Origin: Actinotalea sp. JY-7876
GTDB taxonomy: Bacteria > Actinomycetota > Actinomycetes > Actinomycetales > Cellulomonadaceae
Length of the DNA stretch: 64,000 nucleotides
Direction of reading: 5' to 3'
NCBI RefSeq assembly: GCF_014042015.1
Contig: NZ_CP059493.1
Location: forward strand, 3,038,001-3,102,000
Shown here piece after piece: positions 16,145 to 24,335 of the stretch. Position 1 is the stretch's first letter. Every line of letters begins with the position of its first letter. Made by a program: the position numbers and the translations under genes. The notes beneath the pieces are model-generated. The model saw nothing but the letters and a program-made list of their open reading frames with translations, had not been told where the DNA came from and ran no database searches.

Positions 16145-17230
16145 GTGGTCACCACCGAGCGCTCCGCCGAGGACCTGCTGCGCTCCACCCTCGCCGCGGT
16201 CGCGCCCGGCACCGAGCTGCGCGACGGCCTCGAGCGCATCCTGCGCGGCCGGACCGGTGCGCTCATCGTGCTGGGCTTCGACGCCGTCGTGGAGTCGATG
16301 AGCTCGGGCGGCTTCGTCCTCGACGTCGACTTCTCCGCGACCCGCCTGCGCGAGCTGGCCAAGATGGACGGTGCGGTCGTCGTCAACGGCGACGGCACGA
16401 AGATCCTGCGCGCCGCCGTGCAGCTCCTGCCCGACCCGACGATCGAGACCACGGAGTCCGGGACGCGTCACCGCACCGCGGAGCGCGTCGCGAAGCAGTC
16501 CGGCTTCCCCGTCGTCTCCGTGAGCCAGTCGATGCGGATCATCGCGCTGTACGTGGGCGGGAGCCGCTACGTGCTCGAGGGCTCGGACGTCATCCAGTCG
16601 CGCGCCAACCAGGCCCTCGCGACCCTCGAGCGCTACAAGTCCCGCCTCGACGAGGTCAGCGGCACGCTCTCGGCGCTCGAGATCGAGGACCTCGTCACGG
16701 TGCGCGACGTCGCCGCCGTCGTCCAGCGCCTGGAGATGGTGCGCCGCATCTCCGAGGAGATCGCGGGCTACGTCGTCGAGCTGGGCACCGACGGCCGGCT
16801 CATGGCGCTCCAGCTCGACGAGCTCGTGGGCGGCGTCGGCTCGGACCGGCAGCTCGTCATCCGCGACTACGTCGACCCCGGTCGCGCCGGGCGCGGGCTG
16901 GCCGACGTGCAGGCCTCGCTCGCCGCGCTGGACGCCAACGAGCTCCTCGACCTCGGCCACATCGCACGCATCCTCGGCCTGGTCGCGGTCGAGGACTCGC
17001 TCGACGGCGCCGTCGGGCCCCGCGGCTACCGGCTCCTGTCCAAGGTCCCGCGGTTGCCGGGCGCCATCGTCGACCGCCTCGTCGGGCACTTCGGCGGCCT
17101 GCAGAAGCTCCTGGCCGCCGGCATCGACGAGCTCATGGCGGTCGACGGCGTCGGAGAGCAGCGCGCGCGTGCCGTCCGCGAGGGTCTGTCCCGGCTGGCC
17201 GAGTCCAGCATCCTCGAGCGCTACGTCTGA
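16145..17230 (+). CDS. disA: DNA integrity scanning diadenylate cyclase DisA
   Basis: A 361-residue enzyme that makes cyclic di-AMP from two ATP and responds to branched DNA. The cyclase motifs DGA (75-77) and RHR (108-110) fall at the same positions as in Thermotoga DisA. A helical spine (residues about 150-290) and a C-terminal helix-hairpin-helix DNA-binding domain ([40 protein letters not shown]) complete the architecture. The start is GTG, just after a TAGGAT-like -10. No dedicated c-di-AMP phosphodiesterase is nearby. Confidence 0.97.
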   Translation: MVTTERSAEDLLRSTLAAVAPGTELRDGLERILRGRTGALIVLGFDAVVESMSSGGFVLDVDFSATRLRELAKMDGAVVVNGDGTKILRAAVQLLPDPTIETTESGTRHRTAERVAKQSGFPVVSVSQSMRIIALYVGGSRYVLEGSDVIQSRANQALATLERYKSRLDEVSGTLSALEIEDLVTVRDVAAVVQRLEMVRRISEEIAGYVVELGTDGRLMALQLDELVGGVGSDRQLVIRDYVDPGRAGRGLADVQASLAALDANELLDLGHIARILGLVAVEDSLDGAVGPRGYRLLSKVPRLPGAIVDRLVGHFGGLQKLLAAGIDELMAVDGVGEQRARAVREGLSRLAESSILERYV

Positions 17231-17272
17231 CACCGCCGGGCACACCCGGCCCGGCGGGTCTAGCGTGCCGCC

Positions 17273-17689
17273 ATGGGCGTCCTCCTCAGCCAGACCATCA
17301 TCGACAGTGCGGACCCGGAGAGGCTCGGCCGGTGGTGGGCCGGCGTGCTCGGCTGGGAGACCGCCGTCGAGGGCGACGGTGAGGTCTGGGTCGCGCCGCG
17401 CGCCGCGGACCTCGTGGGCGGCCTGCTGTTCCTCGCCGTACCGGAACCGAAGACCCACAAGAACCGGCTGCACCTGGACCTGCGGCCCACGGACGGCTCC
17501 AGCCAGGAGGACGAGCTCGAGCGCCTCCTCGCGCTCGGCGCGACACGGGTCGACGTCGGGCAGCGGGACGCGAGCTGGCACGTGCTCGCCGACCCCGAGG
17601 GCAACGAGTTCTGCCTGCTGCACAGCACGCCCGCCGGCCTCGCCGCGGAGATCGCGGCCGAGGAGGCCGGCCCGCCCGCGGTCGGCTGA
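17273..17689 (+). CDS. VOC/glyoxalase-like domain protein
   Basis: A 138-residue single-domain protein of the vicinal-oxygen-chelate fold (Glyoxalase_6-like). It has IDSADPERLGRWWAGVLGW at the start, KNRLHLDLRP in the middle and WHVLADPEGNEFCLL near the end. These paired beta-alpha-beta-beta-beta modules bind metal in dioxygenases, glyoxalases and resistance proteins. Substrate cannot be predicted. It is 42 nt downstream of disA and convergent with the next gene. Confidence 0.85.
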   Translation: MGVLLSQTIIDSADPERLGRWWAGVLGWETAVEGDGEVWVAPRAADLVGGLLFLAVPEPKTHKNRLHLDLRPTDGSSQEDELERLLALGATRVDVGQRDASWHVLADPEGNEFCLLHSTPAGLAAEIAAEEAGPPAVG

Positions 17690-17720
17690 CCGTCGGCGAG
17701 CTCGGCCCGCCTCGTTCCGT

Positions 17721-18344
17721 TCAGCCGAGCTCGAAGACCGCGGCCCCGCTGGTCGCACCGAGCGTCGAGACGACCGCGCTGTAGGTCCCGGCACCCGGCT
17801 CCGGCAGCCCGCCGGGGCACCCGGCCGCGGATCGCGTGCGGTCCCACACCACGGGTGTGTCCGCTCGGCCGCCCGGCTCGAGCAGGAGGAGGTTCGCGGC
17901 CGGGTCGGGCGAGCAGTCCAACGAGGACCAGATGCGGTCCGCCCCGGACGTGACGACCAGCTCGCGCTGCGTGGCGGCCGCGTCGACCGTGCAGGGGATC
18001 GTGCCCGCGTTCGTCACCGCCACGGTGAAGGTCGGCTGCGCCCCCGCGGGGTAGCTGCGCGCGTCGGTCGTGAGCGTCACCGTGAGGTCGGCGGCCGCGC
18101 AGGCCACCGGTCCGACGTCCGCCGGCTGCTCGACGGTCTCCGTCGCGGCCTCGGCGTCGGCCTCCGCCGCGGCCACCGGGGTGGTGTCGTCCGGCGTGTC
18201 GGCCGCCCTTCCCGCCCCGAACGCCTTGCTCACGAGCGACCACGCGAGGGCGAGCACCAGCACGACGGCCGCGAGCAGGACGAGCCGTCGGATCCAGTAG
18301 ACGCGTGGCGGCCGGGGACCGACGGGACGCAGCACGGTGCTCAT
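17721..18344 (-). CDS. Membrane-anchored extracytoplasmic protein of unknown function
   Basis: A 207-residue protein: short basic cytoplasmic tail, one transmembrane segment (LVLLAAVVLVLALAWSLVS, about 20-40), an acidic Ala-rich linker, then a domain of about 130 residues with features of an Ig-like fold (TVTLTTDARSYPAGAQPTFTVAVTNAGTIPCTVDAA) and four cysteines that may form disulphides outside the cell. I do not recognise a named family; similar proteins are often annotated DUF4232-like or hypothetical. The ATG has AAGGAGGGGACG ahead. It is divergent from mutY. Confidence 0.75.
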   Translation of the reverse strand: MSTVLRPVGPRPPRVYWIRRLVLLAAVVLVLALAWSLVSKAFGAGRAADTPDDTTPVAAAEADAEAATETVEQPADVGPVACAAADLTVTLTTDARSYPAGAQPTFTVAVTNAGTIPCTVDAAATQRELVVTSGADRIWSSLDCSPDPAANLLLLEPGGRADTPVVWDRTRSAAGCPGGLPEPGAGTYSAVVSTLGATSGAAVFELG

Positions 18345-18462
18345 CGGATCGTCCCCTCCTTGGGCTCCGGGCCCCGCACGGGGCCGCTGCCGCCACGGTA
18401 CGGCGGGGCGCCGCCGTCCCGGGGGCGCCGCGCCGGGCGGCCCCGTGGGGGATGATTCCCCC

Positions 18463-19350
18463 GTGCACGCCCTGGTCGAGCCCGTGGTCGCCTGGTTCGA
18501 CGAGCACGCGCGGGACCTGCCGTGGCGGGCGCCCGGGCGGACGGCGTGGGGCGTGCTGGTCAGCGAGGTCATGCTCCAGCAGACGCCCGTGGCGCGGGTC
18601 GAGCCCGTCTGGCGCGCGTGGATGCAGCGCTGGCCGACGGCGGCGGACCTCGCCGCGGCGGGCCCGGACGACGTCCTGCGGGCCTGGGGCCGCCTGGGCT
18701 ATCCGCGGCGGGCGCTGCGCCTGCAGGAGTGCGCCCGCACCGTGGTCGAGCACCACGGCGGTGAGCTGCCCGCGGACGAGGCGGCTCTGCTCGCGCTCCC
18801 GGGGATCGGCACGTACACCGCGGCCGCCGTCACAGCGTTCGCCCGCGGCCGCCGCAGCGTGGTCGTCGACACCAACGTGCGGCGCGTGCTGGCCCGGGCC
18901 CTGGAGGGCCGCGCCCTGCCCGACCCGCACCTGAGCGCCGCCGAGCTGCGGCGCGCCGGCGACGTCGTGCCCGACGACGACGCGACCGCCGCCCGCTGGA
19001 ACGCGGCCGTCATGGAGCTCGGGGCGCTGGTCTGCACGGCCCGGGCACCGCGGTGCGGGGCGTGCCCGGTCGCGACGACCTGCCGGTGGCGGCTCGCGGG
19101 CATGCCGGCCGACGAGCTCGCGCACCGCCGACGCCGGCAGGCGTGGCAGGGCACGGACCGCCAGGCCCGGGGTGCGCTCATGGCCGCCCTGCGCGACGCG
19201 CCCGGACCGCTGCCCGCGGCGACGCTCGCCCGCGCGTGGCCGGACGACGCCCAGCGCGCCCGTGCCCTGACCTCGCTCGTCGTCGACGGGCTCGCGGTCG
19301 TCGACGACGGGGCGGGCGGCGCGGTGCGCCTGCCGGGCGGGGCCGCATGA
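18463..19350 (+). CDS. mutY: A/G-specific adenine glycosylase MutY, short form
   Basis: A 295-residue base-excision repair enzyme that removes adenine opposite 8-oxoguanine. The catalytic Glu35 (SEVMLQQTPV), helix-hairpin-helix LPGIGTYTA (112-120), Asp136 (VVDTNVRR) and the 4Fe-4S cysteines 191, 198, 201 and 207 (C-X6-C-X2-C-X5-C) are all present. At 295 residues it lacks most of the C-terminal NUDIX-like 8-oxoG reader of E. coli MutY, as is usual in actinobacteria. I choose GTG 18463 because homologs begin just before WFDEHARDLPWR. Its stop overlaps the next gene's ATG. Confidence 0.93.
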   Translation: MHALVEPVVAWFDEHARDLPWRAPGRTAWGVLVSEVMLQQTPVARVEPVWRAWMQRWPTAADLAAAGPDDVLRAWGRLGYPRRALRLQECARTVVEHHGGELPADEAALLALPGIGTYTAAAVTAFARGRRSVVVDTNVRRVLARALEGRALPDPHLSAAELRRAGDVVPDDDATAARWNAAVMELGALVCTARAPRCGACPVATTCRWRLAGMPADELAHRRRRQAWQGTDRQARGALMAALRDAPGPLPAATLARAWPDDAQRARALTSLVVDGLAVVDDGAGGAVRLPGGAA

Positions 19351-20273
19351 CGGACGTCGTCGTGCCGGCGGGCCTCGCCGCCCGGGCGGCACTCGGGCCG
19401 CAGTGGGCCGCGTGGCTCGACGCCCTCCCCCGCCTCGTGCGCGACCTGCTGGCCGAGTGGGACCTGCGGGCCGACGGCGACCCCCGGCACGGCGCGTGCG
19501 CGATCGCCGTGCCCGTCCGCACTGAGGCCGACCGGGCCGCGGTCCTCAAGGTCACCTGGCCGCACTGGGAGGCACGCACCGAGCACGTAGCGCTCCAGCG
19601 CTGGCACGGCGACGGCGCCGTGGAGCTGCTGCGCGCCGACCCGCACCGCCTCGCGCTGCTGCTCGAGCGGGCGCACCCGGACGACCTCACCTCGGTGCCG
19701 GACGACGAAGCCTGCGAGGTCGTCGCGGGCCTGTACGGGCGGCTGCACGTGCCCGCGCCGCCGCAGCTCGTGACCCTCTCCTCGTGCGTCGGGGACTGGA
19801 CGCGGCGGCTGGCCCGCCTCCCGCGCGGCGCGCCGGTGCCGCACCGCTTCGTCGAGCACGCGGTGGCGCTGGGCCGGGAGCTCGCGGCGGACCCCGCCAC
19901 CGACGGCACGCTCGTCCACACGGACCTGCACCACCACAACGTGCTGGCCGCGGACCGCGAGCCGTGGCTCGCGATCGACCCCAAGCCGCTGTCCGGCGAC
20001 CCGCACTACGAGGTCGCACCCATGCTGTGGAACCGGTGGGACGACGCCGTGGCGGGCGGCGCGCTGCGCTGGGCGCTGCGGCGGCGGCTGGAGGTCCTCA
20101 CCGACGTCGGCGGCCTCAACCACGACCGGGCCCGGGACTGGGTGGTGTTCCGGATGATGACGAACGCCCTGTGGACCGTCGAGGACGCGGCCGAGCGCGC
20201 GGGCGGCCTGACGGCCGACGACCGCCACACGCTCGACGTCGCGGTCGCCGTCACCAAGTCCGTCCTCGACTGA
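19347..20273 (+). CDS. Aminoglycoside/hydroxyurea-type phosphotransferase (APH(6)-like)
   Basis: A 308-residue kinase-like protein of the streptomycin 6-kinase/hydroxyurea resistance family (APH_6_hur). The catalytic loop is HTDLHHHNVL (about 191-200), followed by the metal-binding IDPKPLSGDPHYEVAPMLWNRW, a signature of this family. It would transfer phosphate from ATP to a hydroxyl of a small molecule. Whether it gives resistance or has a metabolic role is unknown; chromosomal copies are widespread in actinobacteria. ATGA overlap with mutY indicates coupled translation. A 19-bp hairpin ends the unit. Confidence 0.85.
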   Translation: MTDVVVPAGLAARAALGPQWAAWLDALPRLVRDLLAEWDLRADGDPRHGACAIAVPVRTEADRAAVLKVTWPHWEARTEHVALQRWHGDGAVELLRADPHRLALLLERAHPDDLTSVPDDEACEVVAGLYGRLHVPAPPQLVTLSSCVGDWTRRLARLPRGAPVPHRFVEHAVALGRELAADPATDGTLVHTDLHHHNVLAADREPWLAIDPKPLSGDPHYEVAPMLWNRWDDAVAGGALRWALRRRLEVLTDVGGLNHDRARDWVVFRMMTNALWTVEDAAERAGGLTADDRHTLDVAVAVTKSVLD

Positions 20274-20333
20274 CCCGCGCCTCCCGACCGCCCGACCGCC
20301 CACCGCCGCCCCGCCGCCCGACCGCCCACCGGA

Positions 20334-20381
20334 GTTCTGGCACCGATCCGGGCGCGGCGACACCCGGATCGGTGCCAGAAC
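20334..20381. terminator. Perfect 19-bp hairpin between convergent genes
   Basis: GTTCTGGCACCGATCCGGG (20334-20352) and its exact complement (20363-20381) flank a 10-nt loop. It lies between the kinase gene and the acetyltransferase gene, which point at each other, so it can terminate both. The 60 nt before it are a monotonous CCG-rich run with no gene. Confidence 0.75.
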
Positions 20382-20395
20382 CGCGACGCGCGCCG

Positions 20396-20944
20396 TCAGA
20401 GCTCGAGGAGCATCCGGGTGTTGCCGAGGGTGTTGGGCTTGACGCGCGCGAGGTCCAGGAACTCGGCGACGCCGTCGTCGTGCGAGCGCAGCAGCTCGGC
20501 GTAGACGTCCGTGTCGACGGGCGTGCCCGCGATGACGTGGAAGCCGTGGGCGACGAAGAAGTCGACCTCGAACGTCAGGCAGAACAGCCGGCGCAGGCCG
20601 AGCGTCCGCGCGCGCTCGATGAGCTCGTCGAGGAGCGCGTGCCCGACGCCGCGCCCCCGCCAGGCCGGGTGGACGGCGAGGGTGCGGACCTCCGCGAGGT
20701 CGGCCCACATGACGTGCAGCGCGCCGCAGCCGATGAGCGCGCCGCTCGCGTCCTGCGCGACGACGAACTCCTGGACCGCCTCGTAGTACCCGACCAGCTC
20801 CTTGGCGAGCAGGATGCGCGACGCCGCGTAGGGCTCCACGAGGTCGCGGACCTCGCGGACGTCGCGCGGCAGGGCGGCGCGGACCCGGAACGGCTGATCC
20901 GGTGCGGGGGTGGAGCTCGCGGGCTCGGCGGACGTCACGCGCAC
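20396..20944 (-). CDS. argA: GNAT amino-acid N-acetyltransferase (ArgA/Rv2747-like)
   Basis: A 182-residue GNAT protein. The acetyl-CoA loop is VRTLAVHPAWRGRGVGHALLDELI. The block IGCGALHVMWADLAEVRTLAV and the C-terminal VKPNTLGNTRMLL match the short actinobacterial N-acetylglutamate synthase (Mycobacterium Rv2747), which lacks the kinase-like domain of E. coli ArgA. It would acetylate glutamate or glutamine to open arginine synthesis. The start is uncertain between GTG 20944 and GTG 20938; neither has a strong ribosome site. No other arginine gene is nearby. Confidence 0.82.
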   Translation of the reverse strand: MRVTSAEPASSTPAPDQPFRVRAALPRDVREVRDLVEPYAASRILLAKELVGYYEAVQEFVVAQDASGALIGCGALHVMWADLAEVRTLAVHPAWRGRGVGHALLDELIERARTLGLRRLFCLTFEVDFFVAHGFHVIAGTPVDTDVYAELLRSHDDGVAEFLDLARVKPNTLGNTRMLLEL

Positions 20945-21002
20945 ACGCTAGGGCACCGTCACGCCACCGCGCCGCACCGGACCGGACCGGTACGGAGCAC
21001 CG

Positions 21003-22538
21003 TCACCGCATGGGCGGCGCGGCCCCCGCCGTGCGGCGGGCCTCGGCGTCGGCCTCGTCCTGCGCGGGCATGCCGTCGGCGATCGCCCAGGCCTCCTCGG
21101 TCACGGTCCGCGGCCAGACGAAGGCCGCCACCAGGTACGCGACGAGGGACGCGAGGCCGCCGTAGACGGTGGGCCACCCGTCGAAGCTCGCGGGGACGAG
21201 GCTGTTGGGCAGGTAGGCGATGTCGTTCGGGACGCCGTACATGGTCGGGGTCAGGACGAAGAGGCCGAGGCGCACGACGAGCCCCGTGCCCATGGCCGCG
21301 ACGGCTGCGCGCGTCCCGCCGCGACGCCAGAACAGACCGAGCAGGAAGGGCACGACGAGGCACGCCAGCATGAGGTCGAAGGCCAGCGTCAGGAGGATCC
21401 CCGTCTGCGCCACCTCGAGCGCGACGGTCACGCCCAGGACGACGACGGGGATCATGGCGAGCCGCGTCCAGCGCAGCAGGGGGTCGCGTCCGTCGCCCGC
21501 CGCCACCGGGGCGACGCGACGGATCCCGATGATGTTGCGCACCGCCACGGCCGACGTCGCCAGGATGGCGCCGGACGCCGTCGAGAAGGACGCCGCCACG
21601 ATGCCCGACAGCACGAGGATCGTCAGCGCGGGCGGGGCGTGGTCGGCGAGCAGGGAGAACAGGACGGGCCCGTCGCCCATGTCGAGGCCGAAGGCTGACA
21701 CCGCCGCGAGGGACACGAGCGCGTACGAGACGCCCACGACGGCGGTCCCGGCGGCGCCGGCGAAGCACGACCGGCGGGCCACCTCGGGGTTCTTCGCGGA
21801 GAAGATCCGCTGCATGAAGTCGATGGCGACGATGTCGCCGATGCCCAGCGAGATGAGGGTCGCCCAGTTGATGGGGGCGCCGGCGTCGGTCGAGGTCAGC
21901 TGCTCCAGGTCGAACGGGCCCATGCCCTCGGGGATGGCGAAGCCGATCGTCGACCCGACCCACCACAGCAGCGCGACCGTGGCGAACGCCGTGATCGTGA
22001 TCTGGATCGCGGCCGTGTAGGCGTCGGAGAACATCCCGCCGCCGATCGTGTAGACGAGCACCAGCACGACGGCGATGAGCACGCCCTGCGTGTAGTCGAT
22101 GCCGAGGAACATCTCGAGCAGGAAGCCGCAGGCCACGAGGTTGCCCGCCATGAGGATCGCGAACGCGAAGATCATGAGGACCGACGCCGCGACCTCGACC
22201 CCGCGCCCGTACCGCAGCCGGTAGAAGTCGGCCAGCGTGAACAGCCGCATCCGGTTCATCGGGCGGGCCAGGAACAGCCCGGTGAGCAGGAGGCAGATCG
22301 CCAGGCCGAGCGCGAGCGAGGCGCCGGACCAGAACCCGAAGGCGGACGTCAGGTCCGTGTTGCCGACCGTCGCGTTCGAGTCCACGGCGGCCGCCGTGAG
22401 GGACGCCGCGACGAGCGGGACCCCGAGCCGTCGCCCGGCGACGAGGAAGTTGGCGCTGTCACCGTCGACCTTGCGCGCGACGAGGATGCCGACGAGGACG
22501 ACGGCGAGGACGCTGAGTCCGACTCCCGCGATGATCAT
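21003..22538 (-). CDS. Sodium:solute symporter (SSS family), probable guanidine/urea uptake
   Basis: A 511-residue membrane protein with about 13 hydrophobic segments. SSS features include ANFLVAGRRLGVPLVAASLTAAAVDSNATVGN near the N-terminus, the GGGMFSDAYTAAIQ region and RIFSAKNPEVARRSCFAGA. It should couple Na+ entry to substrate import. The gene is divergent from a TetR gene. A palindrome 24-39 nt upstream of its ATG is shared with the carboxylase operon promoter, so I infer that it imports that pathway's substrate (guanidine or urea). The ATG follows GGAGCATCC. Confidence 0.85.
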   Translation of the reverse strand: MIIAGVGLSVLAVVLVGILVARKVDGDSANFLVAGRRLGVPLVAASLTAAAVDSNATVGNTDLTSAFGFWSGASLALGLAICLLLTGLFLARPMNRMRLFTLADFYRLRYGRGVEVAASVLMIFAFAILMAGNLVACGFLLEMFLGIDYTQGVLIAVVLVLVYTIGGGMFSDAYTAAIQITITAFATVALLWWVGSTIGFAIPEGMGPFDLEQLTSTDAGAPINWATLISLGIGDIVAIDFMQRIFSAKNPEVARRSCFAGAAGTAVVGVSYALVSLAAVSAFGLDMGDGPVLFSLLADHAPPALTILVLSGIVAASFSTASGAILATSAVAVRNIIGIRRVAPVAAGDGRDPLLRWTRLAMIPVVVLGVTVALEVAQTGILLTLAFDLMLACLVVPFLLGLFWRRGGTRAAVAAMGTGLVVRLGLFVLTPTMYGVPNDIAYLPNSLVPASFDGWPTVYGGLASLVAYLVAAFVWPRTVTEEAWAIADGMPAQDEADAEARRTAGAAPPMR

Positions 22539-22561
22539 GGATGCTCCGAGGCTCGTGGTTA

Positions 22562-22577
22562 CCTGTCACCCGACAGG
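22562..22577. promoter_or_regulatory. TetR operator in front of the SSS symporter
   Basis: CCTGTCACCCGACAGG is a 16-bp imperfect palindrome with 7 of 8 pairs. Twelve of its first fifteen bases, including both CCTGTC and CGACAG half-sites, recur at 23441-23456 before the DUF1989-carboxylase operon. The TetR gene lies between the two copies. Confidence 0.75.
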
Positions 22578-22699
22578 CACCATTGACCTCCCCCGATATG
22601 TCCGGCCCGGTCTCGAGACGTCACGGGTGTGTAAACGAATCCTCACAGCGGCCGCCGGCGCCGCGGCGGCGGTACGGCGCCGCTCGGCGGCTGCGTAGC

Positions 22700-23386
22700 A
22701 TGACCGCCGTGACCACCCGACGGCAGGGCCGCCCGCGGCTCTCCGGCCCGGCGGACAGCGGGCTGCCGGCCGCCGAGCAGATCCTCGAGGCGGCCGCCCG
22801 CCTCTTCGTCGAGGACGGGTACCAGGCGACGTCGACGCGCGCGGTCGCTGCCGCGGTGGGGATCCGCCAGGCGTCGCTCTACTACCACTTCGCCTCGAAG
22901 GCCGACCTCCTCGCCGAGCTGCTCGCGCGCTCCGTGCGACCGTCCCTCGAGGCGGCCGACGCCCTGCTCGCCGACCTGCCCGACGACGACCCGGTGGCAG
23001 CCGCCGCCCGGCTGCACGCGCTCGTGCTCGCCGACGCCGAGCTGCTCCTCGGCACGCCGCACAACACGGGCGCCCTGTACCTGCTCCCCGAGATCCGCGA
23101 CGAGCGCTTCGCGGCGTTCCGCGAGGAGCGGCGGCGGCTGCGCGACGCGTACGGGCGGCTCGTCGCCGCGGCCCGGCCGCCGGCCGGGCACCCCGCCGGG
23201 ACCGAGGCCCTGACCGACATGGTGCTCGGCCTCGTCGAGAGCGTCATCGGGATCCGCGGCGAAGGGGGCGGCGCCGACCTCTCCGCGCTGCCCGGCGCGG
23301 TCGCCGAGGCGTGCCTGCGGGTCGTCGGCTGGCCGGACTCGGCGGCCGTGCTGGCGGCGCGGCAGCCCGCCGCGGCGAGGCCGTAA
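22700..23386 (+). CDS. TetR-family regulator of the guanidine/urea carboxylase module
   Basis: A 228-residue protein with the HTH AEQILEAAARLFVEDGYQATSTRAVAAAVGIRQASLYYHFASKADLLAELL and a C-terminal ligand-binding domain. Start ATG 22700; earlier in-frame codons run through the operator region and are not credible. It is encoded between the divergent symporter gene and the carboxylase operon, 85 nt upstream of the latter. The two CCTGTC/CGACAG palindromes flanking it support control of both. The inducer should be the substrate or an intermediate such as carboxyguanidine or allophanate (inference). Confidence 0.87.
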   Translation: MTAVTTRRQGRPRLSGPADSGLPAAEQILEAAARLFVEDGYQATSTRAVAAAVGIRQASLYYHFASKADLLAELLARSVRPSLEAADALLADLPDDDPVAAAARLHALVLADAELLLGTPHNTGALYLLPEIRDERFAAFREERRRLRDAYGRLVAAARPPAGHPAGTEALTDMVLGLVESVIGIRGEGGGADLSALPGAVAEACLRVVGWPDSAAVLAARQPAAARP

Positions 23387-23437
23387 CGCAGCCGTCACAC
23401 GCACGGAATCGGCCGACAACACCACCCGCCCAGACTC

Positions 23438-23459
23438 ATACCTGTCGACCGACAGATAT
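23438..23459. promoter_or_regulatory. TetR operator of the DUF1989-carboxylase operon
   Basis: The core CCTGTCGACCGACAGA (23441-23456) sits in a longer symmetric element beginning ATA and ending TAT. It lies 13-34 nt upstream of the first gene's ATG and overlaps a CATACC that could act as -10. No ykkC-type guanidine riboswitch is visible in the short leader. Confidence 0.75.
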
Positions 23460-23471
23460 GGGAGGGCCGAC

Positions 23472-24335
23472 ATGGCCGCACCGTCCACCGCCACGACCGC
23501 CGGAGCGCGCGACCACGCCCGTGCCCAGGAGGCGGCCGCCGAGGGTGCGGGCCACCCGCGCCCGACCTACCCCGCGAGCGCCCGGCCCACCCCGCCCGAG
23601 GGCGTCGCCGCCGCGGACCTGGTGTGGTCCGAGACGGTCGCGCCCGGCGGCTACACGCACCTCGAGGTCGCACCGGGCACGGCGGTCCGGCTCACCGACC
23701 TCACCGGGGACGCGTGCGCGCACCTCCTGCTGTTCCACGCCGGTCGGCCGTGGGAGCGCCTCAACGTCGCCGACACCGTCAAGGTGCAGTGGCAGGCGTA
23801 CCCGACCGCGGGCCACCTGCTGCTCTCCGACCAGGGCCGAGCGCTCGCGAGCATCACGCAGGACACGTCCGGTCGGCACGACACCCTGTTCGGGACGAGC
23901 ACCCGGGCCCGCAACGCCGAGCGCTACGGCGACGGGGACGCGCACGGCCCGAGCCCTGCCGGACGCGAGCTCCTCGCGCTGGCCGGGGCCAAGCACGGCC
24001 TGACGCGCCGTGACCTGCCCCCGAGCATCTCCTTCTTCCAGGGCTACCGCGTCGACGACGCGGGCCGGCCCCGGCCGATCGGCTCCGCGGGGGCCGGGGC
24101 GGACGTCACGCTCGTCGCCGAGCTACCGCTCGTCGTGCTCGTCGCGAACACCGCCCACCCCCTCGACCCGCGGCCCGACTGGTCCTGCGGCCCGCTCGAC
24201 GTCGTCGCGTGGCACCCCGTCCCGGTCGCGTCGGGCGCCCCCTCCCGGGCGACGACGCCCGAAGGACGCCGCGCCCTCGAGCGCACCGCCGCGCACCTCG
24301 CCACCACCCGCACGCCCGCCGGAGGAGACCGATGA
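23472..24335 (+). CDS. DUF1989 urea-carboxylase-associated protein 1 (carboxyguanidine deiminase subunit)
   Basis: A 287-residue DUF1989 protein with the markers LTDLTGDACAHLLLFHA, ERLNVADTVKVQW and SITQDTSGRHDTLFGTST. DUF1989 pairs beside urea carboxylase were shown in other bacteria to form carboxyguanidine deiminase (CgdAB), which turns carboxyguanidine into allophanate plus ammonia. The ATG has GGGAGGGCCGAC ahead. It is the first gene of the operon and overlaps the next gene by 4 bp. The N-terminal 45 residues are a disordered extension. The subunit letter cannot be assigned by eye. Confidence 0.83.
   Translation: MAAPSTATTAGARDHARAQEAAAEGAGHPRPTYPASARPTPPEGVAAADLVWSETVAPGGYTHLEVAPGTAVRLTDLTGDACAHLLLFHAGRPWERLNVADTVKVQWQAYPTAGHLLLSDQGRALASITQDTSGRHDTLFGTSTRARNAERYGDGDAHGPSPAGRELLALAGAKHGLTRRDLPPSISFFQGYRVDDAGRPRPIGSAGAGADVTLVAELPLVVLVANTAHPLDPRPDWSCGPLDVVAWHPVPVASGAPSRATTPEGRRALERTAAHLATTRTPAGGDR

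Noticed and set aside
20281-20381. Possible phage attachment site or integron-like repeat
   Set aside because: No tRNA gene, integrase or direct repeat is nearby. The perfect hairpin between convergent genes is better explained as a terminator.
23387-23471. Possible guanidine (ykkC-type) riboswitch before the DUF1989-carboxylase operon
   Set aside because: The 85-nt leader is too short, lacks the conserved ykkC loops and contains a TetR palindrome that explains control.
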